Source: Polytrichum commune (Eukaryota > Streptophyta > Polytrichopsida > Polytrichales > Polytrichaceae). From it: a DNA stretch of 64,000 nucleotides. The DNA is taken from positions 22,663,666 through 22,727,665 of the forward strand of contig OX485807.1 of NCBI GenBank assembly GCA_950295325.1, written 5' to 3'. Position numbers and translations under genes: made by a program. Below are positions 11,080 through 19,876 of the stretch, piece by piece. Positions within the stretch are counted from its first letter, which is position 1; each line of letters starts with the position of its first letter. A model generated the notes under the pieces. It did no database searches, was not told the DNA's origin, and worked only from the letters and a program-made list of their open reading frames with translations.

Positions 11080-13888
11080 TCAAGGATTTGTGGCCCTTCC
11101 ATTTAACCACTTCCATCTACGGGGTGGGAACTTATTTCTCTTGTAACCTTCCCATCCAGCTGCCAAAACCACCCAACCCTTCTCTTGCAATAGGTCTGAT
11201 TCCCTCAGTTCCTCTAAAGTTGGTGGTACTTCCAGCCACGACTTGCCTTCCAGAAACTTCTCAGCATCCCGATATGCATCCGCTTCTTCAGCTGTGAGTT
11301 GATGAGACCAAGGAATGCGTGCCGTGGCATTAGCTCCTGGGCCAGAGCTATTAAATTCAGCAAAGAAAACATGATCATGGGCAAACAAAGGGCCTGAATC
11401 TGTCAGCCAGTCCACCCAGCCCTCAGGCGCAATATGCTGGCCCAAGGCTGTATCAATAATCACTACTCTTGCATACTCCCGCCATGGTCGGCCTAAATAT
11501 GTGAGCCCTGTTCCAGTGGATTGATAGTTTGCCAAATCATATCCAGTCACATTTGACCTTAATATAACAAAGGTCGACTTCAAGGCCTCGGGGCAATTAT
11601 TGTCACACCATCTACTCTGAGCAGTAATAAACCCCTCCCCTGCACATGCATCACAAGATTGAGTCCATATACAAACCTAATGGATAATATCATAAGTCAG
11701 CACTTCATCGTGGTGGGTCACCTACAGTCACTGAAGGGGAGTTTCAAACACAGCTACTCAAGTGATTGTGGTTTAGGCCCACTTTCCACCATAACTAAGA
11801 CAACTATGATTCATTTTGTTCACACAGCATGTACTTGAAGATTGACTTTGAACTCAATTATCCTCCCTCTTATTGGTGCAATTCGTGGAGTGGAAACAGT
11901 GATTATAAAGATTCTAGTGCAAAGTTTGTCCTAGAGTGATTACCTCCCTACAAACTTTCTCCTATCCTTTGGCCTTGAAGTTCTGTCCTGGAGCCACCTT
12001 GTAACTACAAACAAAATGGAACCAAAGAAATAAAACTACGCCCACTCCCAAGTACACCTTGTATCGTGGCTGGGCAAGTAAGAGTAGTTGTGGTTGGAGT
12101 TGTCATGAATGCAACTTATCCCTCATCCCTCAAATGTGAAGCCAGAGAAAGTAAACTACAACCATCAACCACCGAAACGGTAGTTGTGTGTAAACGCCCC
12201 TTGAGAAACTATCACGTTTGACTGAACCTGGTTAACTAATACCATATAAGTGGTGACAGAATAGAGCGCAGGTTTGCCATGGTGAAAGACATACCTCTTG
12301 AGTAAATAGTGCAGTTCTCAAAGACTGCACATGCATACCCAAGGATGAAGTCAACATTTCCTTCTACCCTGCAATCCTTATAGTACTGCTTGCCCTGATC
12401 AGCATACAAAGTATCTTGCCACCCCAAGAAAATGCAACTGTAGAAAGCGCAATTGTCTCCCGAAACGCGGATAGCCGGTGCTTGCGAGTTGTAGTCAAAA
12501 TCCACAGGCTTTGGAGCACTGTTTTCAAAGGTGATACCCTTGGCTACAAAGTAAGAGCCCTCCACAATCACAGATGGACAGTCAAGTATCGTGTATTCTT
12601 GGCCATCAGGTTTCCTATCGCATGCCTTTCTGTTGAAGGTCAAGACTGTGCTCTCCGCACCCTCACCCAAAAAGGTGATGTAATCCTGCAGTACATCCAA
12701 CAAAGAATGATAACTTAGCGAGAGATCTGCCCAACACTAGCCCCACCTGGAAAGTGGTCGACAATATTACCAATTCAGGTGACTAGTACGACCAGGTGGA
12801 AATTCACACCAATGTCACATACATTTAAGCTCTTCCAGAGGAAGGGAAGAAAGAAAGAAAGAGAAATAAAAGAAGAAAAAAGAGGTGTCGAGGTGCTTTT
12901 TGCAATGTATTGAGATATATTGCCATCGGGGACCACGGAGAATCTGCACCATTCTGATGTTCACATGAAATTGAGCGTCTCCAGTTCCGCACATTGCTCA
13001 CATTTTACTCGAGGGAGACATGAAGAGTGGCACTTCCAGAGACAGGCATCTCTTAGGATTGGAGACTTTTTCATGTTGCATGGTCTGTGGAAGCACCGCT
13101 TTTTCATTGTTCACGTTTTCATATTCTGGCCTTCGGAGATTTGGAGTATCTCTCGCTCTCGATCCTTTTTGATAGAAAATTGCAAGAAGTGGAAATGCAC
13201 TTTCCAACCCCCACAGCTGGGAGAGATGCTAACTAGCTCCTGACCCACTTTCCTGAAGAAGCCTGACATGATTCTTCATGTAAAGAAGCTCAAGCACCTT
13301 ACGAAGACAATCTTGACGAGCATTATGGTAGTATGAAGATACATGATGTTGCATACTTCACATGCCCAGAACATGCCATTTCGAAAACAGAATCTCAGAC
13401 TCGATTGAAGACACCTCGCCTATTTTCATTTTGAAGTTTTATCTCAACTCAACCCCAATTTCTTGCGAAATACTTCACGTAAGTAGGCGGAGCCGAAATA
13501 CCGACGACGAGAAATGGCGCCCTTGAAGAGCTCAGGAAAATGGCGAGAAGATGTTTACCTTGCCTTCAGGGACAATTACAGGGCCGTAATAAGTTCCCGG
13601 CTTAATGTAAATCACCCATCGCAGGTAGTTCCACATGGGGACGGCATCTACCGCCATTTGAACGGATGCGAAGTGATTCGGATGCCCATCGTTAGACACC
13701 ACCAACACCGTCTGGATGCTTTGAGCGCCGACTCCATCTTCGGCCGCCAACAGCCGCCTTGCCACGCCTTCTGAAGCTTCCAAAGGGCGGCTGCTTCTGT
13801 GCGTGTCACGACTCCATGCCGCACTAGGGAACAGGACCACAAGGAGCAGGCAAACAAAAATGGCGGTAGCGTAATGCATACGGAACAA
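11080..13888 (-). CDS. PME: Pectin methylesterase, three exons, no pro-region
   Basis: The enzyme removes methyl esters from homogalacturonan in the cell wall, releasing methanol. Exons read on the minus strand as 13888-13559, 12685-12295 and 11639-11080 (330, 391 and 560 nt), joined by GT-AG introns of 873 and 655 nt, giving 426 residues. A signal peptide (about residues 1-26, with FVCLLLVVLF) is followed directly by the pectinesterase beta-helix domain, with no PMEI-type inhibitory pro-region, so this is the short group. Catalytic signatures are all present: GWQDTLY (Gln200, Asp201), VDFILG (Asp222), GFITAQSR at the second exon junction, and LGRPWR (Arg291, Trp293). The C-terminus has FNSSGPGANATARIPW. 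The usual VDFIFG reads VDFILG. The start could also be the Met at residue 4. The gene appears intact and functional. It stands alone between repeat blocks. Confidence 0.93.
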
Positions 13889-13999
13889 AATGCTCCCTAC
13901 AACCTGCTTTCGAATTCCGACTCACCCTCCCTCCCACTTCGCCACAGATAGACGACGAAACACAAGCAAGCAATCGAGGAGTAATCTCTCACCTCCCCA

Positions 14000-14425
14000 C
14001 TTAACCCGCAACTCGAAACCAAAGAAACCTTACACCATGCACTCAGCTTCCTACCGCAACACACTCCAAAATTCACCTTAACGCAAATTCCTCCAACTCA
14101 TTCAATCCGCAACACTCACCTCCCCATCACCTCCACACATAACAATTATCATCTCCATGCCACCGCTTCGGAATCCCAACCACTCACATGCACGACGAAG
14201 CAAGAACGGAGCAGATGCCCAACCTTGACCCAAAACCAGAAACCGAAACACCTGACCTCCCGACTTGACCCAAAAACCGAAACCAAAAAATCTCACACCA
14301 CGCACTCAGCTACGACCGCAACACGCACCAAGATTCACCTTAACCCAAATTACACGAATTCGTTTCAATGCGCAACAGTCTCCTTCCATCACCTGCACGC
14401 ATAACAATCACCACCCCCATCGAAC
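14000..14425. repeat. Imperfect direct duplication, period about 263 bp, upstream of PME
   Basis: Blocks at about 14000-14165 and 14262-14425 share, in the same order, CACTCAGC, GACCGCAACAC-like, ATTCACCTTAACNCAAATT, GCAACA and CATAACAAT. The sequence is very rich in C and A on the plus strand. Because PME is transcribed leftwards from 13888, the duplication lies 110-540 bases upstream of its start codon, in the likely promoter. The 137-codon open frame across it is a by-product of the composition. Confidence 0.7.
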
Positions 14426-15010
14426 GCTGTCACTCGACAGAGCCGCCATACCAAACCGCCTATCGAATTCGTACCAACAACAACAACAACAAACCGCCTC
14501 GACGACGACGAAAATAGGAGCACTGGCAATCACTACAGGGGCTTCGGCGCGCTCTGGCTTATTGAACCAATTTCTTGTAAAATGGGGGCTTGGGTCAAGT
14601 GGTAATCTGAACATTAAAAAATGCGTGTGTGTGGATGCTTTCGAACTCGTCGGGAGTTCGAATGGATGGCTCAAGTGAAGTTAAGAGAAGCGAGCTTTCA
14701 GAGTGATCGTGAAGTGCATTCTCGTTGGAGATTCGGAGAACACTCTGCCAGACGACGTGGCGTCGCTAGAGGGAGGCACCTCACGGGCGACTTGCTCTTG
14801 TGACAAGGAAGACCCCGTCACTGGTGTCCTACATGACGCCCTTATACCCGGGGGGAAAACGGCCCGCAGGGCATTAAGCCGGGTAAGAGCTGGCGGGTAT
14901 GGGTAGTGGGTGAGGTTTGAAAGGTCGTCCCCTGCTTTTAAGGTGCAGTTGTGGACTCGCCCTTTTGTTGTTATCTCGGAATATCACGGAAAGTGGGTGT
15001 GGGCCAAGGG
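14426..15010. other. Intergenic DNA with a strong hairpin
   Basis: A perfect inverted repeat TTCGAACTC / GAGTTCGAA with a 5-nt spacer sits at about 14640-14662. It is embedded in a stretch (14589-14675) whose ends can pair and which carries tRNA-promoter-like words, but which does not fold as a tRNA. From 14700 to 15000 the sequence is relatively GC-rich and holds no gene I can support. Confidence 0.4.
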
Positions 15011-15013
15011 CTA

Positions 15014-15234
15014 CACTAAGTTGTCTAATTAGTGTGGGTAACTATTTGTAGTTACATGTTGCAATATCCTTTTTATCGACATTATCGTTTTTTACCAACT
15101 AAGTTATATCATATTTTTCGGTGTGTGCATACTAACTATTTATGTTACTCGGGTGAAAAATGATGCTCTCGATAAAATGTTATAGCAATGCGTTAAATCC
15201 AAATGGTAACCCACACTAATTAGACAAATAAGTG
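15014..15234. mobile_element. MITE, 221 bp, TA-flanked
   Basis: Imperfect terminal inverted repeats of about 37 bp: the left end begins CACTAAGTTGTCTAATTAG, the reverse complement of the right end begins CACTTATTTGTCTAATTAG, and both continue with TGTGGGT. TA flanks both ends (15012-15013 and 15235-15236). The terminal repeat is itself a palindrome (CACTAA...TTAGTG), as in families A and B. Confidence 0.8.
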
Positions 15235-15269
15235 TAGATGTCTTAAGTTGCTCTTGGAGCCACTGTGTA

Positions 15270-15722
15270 CACAGGGAGGTCACTCCATTTGTAAAGTTGA
15301 ACAACCACGTGCGAACACTTTACATGTAGAAAATCCTACTTTTTACATAAAGCATCACAAACTTTTATGGGTCAAACTTTTATCAATTTGTTTTCATGAT
15401 TAGATATACACGGTACATGTTACATAGTCAAAAATAGTAACTAAATTTGATGATTTTTATTTTTTTATAAAACATAACGTTTCTAACTAGAATGATGCAG
15501 AATTGAACTAAAACATTTACTACAAAAAATGAAGATGACTGAAAATATTAAAAAAATACAAAAGATACTATCAATGATTATGTATATGTAGGAAAAATAT
15601 CATTTATACATAAAGATATAAAATATAAAATACAATAGATACTATTTATGGCATGTAATATAGGGGTAGCAAATTTTGTTCGCACATGGTTTTCAACTTG
15701 ACAATGGAGTGACCTCCCTGTG
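15270..15722. mobile_element. MITE with CACAGGGAGGTCACTCC ends
   Basis: The left end CACAGGGAGGTCACTCCATT and the reverse complement of the right end match over about 48 bases, through to GTGCGAACA. The left flank is TA; the right boundary is uncertain by a few bases and has no clear matching TA. The interior is AT-rich and non-coding. It lies 35 bases from the neighbouring MITE at 15014-15234. Confidence 0.75.
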
Positions 15723-15740
15723 ACTATGTATTGAGTTCTT

Positions 15741-16425
15741 AAGGCCACTTCACACACAAACCAAGGGTCATGACCATGTAAGGTGGATCGGTATTAAATG
15801 GCTTTTTATTCTGAATTAGACCCATGTATTTGATTGGTATGTGGTTCAGTGAGGATCAAAGAGCAAACATCATAAAAAAAAACACATGTCTAAAAGAGAT
15901 CTGGCTACATCTTCAAATATTTATCACTACTCTACACTCAATAGTGAACACAATTGAGAGGACCTATGTATCCAATTAAGAAATCAACAAACATGCACGT
16001 CCGGTAACCATAACTAAATCAAGGGAGGTCCAATATTCAATCCGGTTTTTGCATATGTTTCATCGTAGATGCACTAATGCACCACGAGTTTTGGTGTGCA
16101 AATCTAATTGGTAGAAGTTGGAGAACATGAAAAACAAACCAAATAACACCCAGACACTTTAGTTGTGAGGGCCCTTGACTCTCTTCCAAAAGCCTTACCA
16201 ATTGTTTAACTAAAGAAAAGAAAAGAAAAGAATATGCATGTATCAAGGTACCGGCATGAATGTGAGCCCATTGGCAACTATTTAACTAACTTAATATAAT
16301 GGAATTTGCGTTAGGCCTACTTCTTGGAGGTGGGCCTCACGCAAATTTCGACAAACCATGAAACACTCATAGTATGCCATGTAGGAATCCATGTCGACTT
16401 TTCATCCATGGCAATTTCTTTGGGC
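15741..16425. repeat. Fragments of the GGCCACTTCACACA MITE family
   Basis: TTA followed by AGGCCACTTCACACACAAAC (15738-15760) matches the left end of the elements at 23291, 41139 and 41713. Later, 16296-16425 matches their interior in reverse orientation (reverse complement contains ATGGATTCCTACATGGCAT and GTAGGCCTAACGCAAA). The two fragments are separated by a copy of dispersed family I, so the element is broken up or rearranged. Confidence 0.55.
15795..16200. repeat. Dispersed repeat family I, long copy 1
   Basis: About 400 bp closely matching 45895-46275 in the same orientation. Shared words are CACTCAATAGTGAACACAATT, in part, and GTTGGAGAACA, AATAACACCCA. No ends with inverted repeats or target duplications are visible and there is no coding sequence, so the class is unknown. 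Confidence 0.75.
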
Positions 16426-16709
16426 CCTAGGCCTTCACCTTCTAGGGTGACGTAGATTGGAGGATCTCAACCTTTTCGACCAATGAAAGATCTTCGTCAA
16501 TGCAATGTGCCACATGCTTTCAACCTCATGTATGAAATAGCCTTTATTTTCAATGAAAAAACTAATCATCGTATTTTTATGTTTTTAAGACCATAAATCG
16601 GAATGCGACTTCCATCTTTTACACAGATGAAATCTTTTTAAAATACACATACACACACTTCAAAAAATCTCAAGAATTGAATGAAACCGACAAATTTGGG
16701 ATGAATGTA

Positions 16710-17272
16710 CAGTAGGGTCCAAGGCAGAATGGCGTTTTTGGTTTCCTAGTGGAAAAAAATTCAAATCTGCCCACTTTGAAAGCCTCTAGAGAGATCAAAA
16801 ATTAGTATTTTACCTTGAAATTTTTACCATGAACCTGAAATCAAGTTGTTAGTATGCCTACCAAACTTCAAAACCAAATAATTCACCAAAAAAAAGTTAT
16901 TCAAAATCTACCAATATACTCCGTAGGTAGCTATGGAAAAAGTTTCACTCCTACCAACTTCGACAGCCTCCCAAGAATTGAAAAAAAAAAATCCTTACTT
17001 TGATGTTTTTTTGGTAGAAACTAATTTGTATTAGTAATATACGGTAAAAATATGAAGTCTAAAGATTAGTAAAAAATATATATTCCCAATCTACCAACAT
17101 GTGTTATTTTGCGATATACTTATGGAAATCATTTTCACTACAACCAACTTTGACACCCTCCCAATGGCTAAAAAATGGCCCATTTTGCCATGAAATTCTT
17201 GTCACAAGATAAGCTACATGTTAATGACAAGTTTACCAAAGTTCAAGCTTAAAAAACTTACACAAAAATTTA
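16710..17272 (+). repeat. Left terminal inverted repeat of the Tc1-type element
   Basis: About 560 bp that matches the reverse complement of 18690-19244 along its whole length with scattered substitutions and small indels. It contains several CTACCAA-type words (for example CTACCAACATGTGTTATTTT) in sub-terminal positions that may be transposase binding sites. Confidence 0.85.
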
Positions 17273-17670
17273 AGAACATTCAAATTTAACTGTGCGCACT
17301 TGTCACATCCCAATTAATACACTTGCTAAGAATTTGAACACCACATACGCATGAAGGAGCTTTTGTTCTCTACATCAATGCTTGTTTTGAGAGTTGAATA
17401 TTACAAGTGACTTGTAGAATGTGTGATGATTTGAGAGGGCTTATTTGAAAGCAAAGGTATGCACATGGTGATGTGGGAGTAAGAGTATGCACAAGAAGGT
17501 TTATTTGAGAGGAGAGGTCTACACATATTGGTTTAGGAGTGAAGGTATGTACAAGCTAATTTGGGAGCACATTATGCACATCAATGTTGATTTGGGAGGG
17601 GAACATGTATGAACATATGATTAGGTAGTTAAAATTTTAGATCAAATTCTCAAATTAAAAGTTGTGATTG

Positions 17671-18678
17671 ATGTCTATCCCAGATGAAATTCGTGCACAT
17701 ATTGTGGGTTTGAGTGAGAGAGGGAAGAAAAGAGTTGAAATTGCAGCTATTGTTGGAGTCCCTGTTAGAATAGTTCAGAGGTTGGTAAAGAAATTTTGAG
17801 AAAATAGAACCTATAAAAGCAAAACGTGTGCCAAAAAATATGGAAAAAACTTAGTGATAGAGATGTTCGTGGTATAAAACGTGTTTTACAAGTTGATCGT
17901 CGCATCACGCTCTCTGACTTTACTAATATGTGTCCTACTAAAGTATGTAGAAATATTATTCGAAAGACTTTACATGATAGTGGCCTTCACAGTCGAATTG
18001 CAGTAAAAAAAATATTTTTTTACACCTCGCCACATGTCTCAACGATTGGCTTTTGCTTAAAAGTATTGTCGATGAAGTGCAAAAGATTGGGAGCAAATTG
18101 TTTGGATAGATGAGTCCTCTTTTGAAGTTGGAAAAAACTCTAGACAAATTCATATTTGGAGAACTGTGTATATGAGCGCTATGCTTCAAGTTGTATAGTT
18201 TCAACTTTCAAGAGTGAGAGGTCTTCTTTGATGATTTGGGGTGCATTTTCTGGAGGGCAAAAATCACAACTTATTTTATGCCTAAAGATTGGTGTTCTGC
18301 AAAGGATTTTGTTGAAGTGGTTTACAATGGAGAGTTGCTTCATTTTATGGAAAAGTACCACAATGATTATTCATGGAAGATGGTGCATCTGTCCATAGAA
18401 GTAAACAATGTGAAGAATTGAGGCAAGCACACCGTCTAGAGAAGCATAATTGGCCCATAAACTCTCATGATCTCAATCCAATTGAGAATCTTTGGAAGAT
18501 TTTGAAAGATGCAGTTCAACATGGTTCAATATGCCCTAAAAATACAAGTGACTTAAGAGTAGTTATTGCAAGAGAGTGGAAGATTATTAATGGTCAAAAG
18601 CTCCTTCTGCTATGTCATTCCATGCCTACTAGGTTACAAGCAGTGATAGAGGCAAGTGGAGGACATACAAGTTGGTAG
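17671..18678 (+). pseudogene. Tc1-type (DD34E) transposase, broken
   Basis: An ATG at 17671 opens with a helix-turn-helix-like domain (DEIRAHIVGLSERGKKRVEI), followed by an in-frame TGA at about 17797 and frameshifts near 17830, 18005, 18180, 18270 and 18370. The catalytic triad is still readable: WIDESSFEVG (Asp codon at 18109), MEDGASVHRS (Asp codon at 18379) and HDLNPIENLWK (Glu codon at 18484). Thirty-four residues separate the second Asp from the Glu, the DD34E spacing of Tc1 transposases. The C-terminal end SMPTRLQAVIEASGGHTSW stops at TAG 18676-18678. Intact, it would cut and paste the element at TA sites in the nucleus. Confidence 0.9.
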
Positions 18679-18689
18679 ATTGTGAGTTT

Positions 18690-19244
18690 TTCTTTTGGGT
18701 GTAAGCTTTTTGAGCTTGAATTTTGGCACACTTGTCATTAACATGTAGCTTATTTTGAGACAAGAATTTCATGGCAAATGGGCCATTTTTTAGCCATTGG
18801 GAGGGTGTCAAAGTTGGTTGTAGTGAAAATGATTTCCATAAGCATACCGCAAAATAACACATGTTGGTAAATTGGGAATATCTTTTTTTTACTAATATTT
18901 TAGACTTGAGATTTTTACCATATATTAATAACACAAATCTCTTTCTACCAAAAAAACATCAAAGTAAGGAATTTTTTTTTCAATTCTTGGGAGGCTGTCA
19001 TAGTTGGTAGGAGTGAAACTTTTTCCACATCTACCTATATTGGTAGATTTTGAATAACTTTTTTTTGGTGAATTATTTGGCTTTGAAGTTTGGTAGGCAT
19101 ACTAACAACTTGATTTCAGGTTCATGGTAAAAATTTCAATGTAAAATACCGATTTTTGATCTCTCTAGAGGCTTTCAAGGTGGGCAGACTTGAATTTTTT
19201 TCCACTGGGAAACCAGAAACGCCATTCTGCCTTGGACCCTACTG
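18690..19244 (-). repeat. Right terminal inverted repeat of the Tc1-type element
   Basis: Reverse complement of the left repeat, starting about 12 bases after the transposase stop codon. The difference between the two arms can be used to date the insertion relative to neighbours. Confidence 0.85.
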
Positions 19245-19249
19245 TACAT

Positions 19250-19370
19250 ATAGATACATAGATTCATGCATTCTTGTTCATAGATTAGTCTCACCATAAT
19301 AAATGTTGTCAATTCGACTATGTATTCCCAACTCATTGACCCAACAACTAGATTCGTGTGTAGATTGGAG
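19250..19370. other. Spacer between the Tc1-type and hAT elements
   Basis: About 130 bases of unclassified DNA separate the two transposons; neither interrupts the other. Confidence 0.5.
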
Positions 19371-19876
19371 GTGTCCACCAGTGTTGGACCAATATTAAAA
19401 TTTTGCGATACCAACCTAGTACCAATATAAGATTTTTTATGAAATTTCAACCGAGTTGGATCCCAAATATCACAAGAATCATATTTTTATAAATATGGTA
19501 TGAGTATGAGTATCAATCTTGTAAAAATAAAGCCTAAAGGTATCAATATCGAGTACCATGGTAGTGATACCAGTGGAGTATGCACAATGGTATGGTATTA
19601 TTTTAATTTTTTTACCTTTTTCCTTTTAGAGACCTATTTTCCACTTCAAAAACAAGGTGTCGAATTAAACAAAATTTACTTGAATATACTTGCATTCAAG
19701 TAGAAAATACAATAAATCACGAAGATTGCAAGGAAGAATCAAATGAAAATAGGATGGTTGATTAAGAATGAACTGCATGGTCATGAGAATAGTATGACGG
19801 TTCACAAATAATTGCCTTTGGTGGCAGGTTGTGATGCACATCATGATAGACCAAAGAGGAAATCATAACACAACAA

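Larger units (their letters stand above)
16710..19244 (+). mobile_element. Full-length Tc1-type DNA transposon with very long TIRs
   Basis: The element is 2,535 bp. Its termini read CAGTAGGGTCCAAGGCAGAA and the exact reverse complement, flanked by TA at 16708-16709 and 19245-19246, the target duplication of the Tc1/mariner superfamily. The terminal inverted repeats extend inwards for about 555 bp on each side. Between them lies one broken transposase gene (17671-18678), whose stop codon falls just before the right repeat. Because the ends and target site are complete, it was inserted as a unit. The frame is broken, so it is no longer autonomous. Confidence 0.93.

Noticed and set aside
12416..13243. 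Plus-strand ORFs of 100-107 codons
   Set aside because: They are complements of PME exon 2 and of its first intron.
14589..14675. tRNA gene (Ser or Leu size)
   Set aside because: The ends can pair and box-like words exist, but the T-stem does not pair and no proper anticodon arm forms.
14265..14678. 137-codon ORF with a glutamine run
   Set aside because: It crosses the promoter duplication and the hairpin, uses C/A-rich low-complexity sequence and has no motif.
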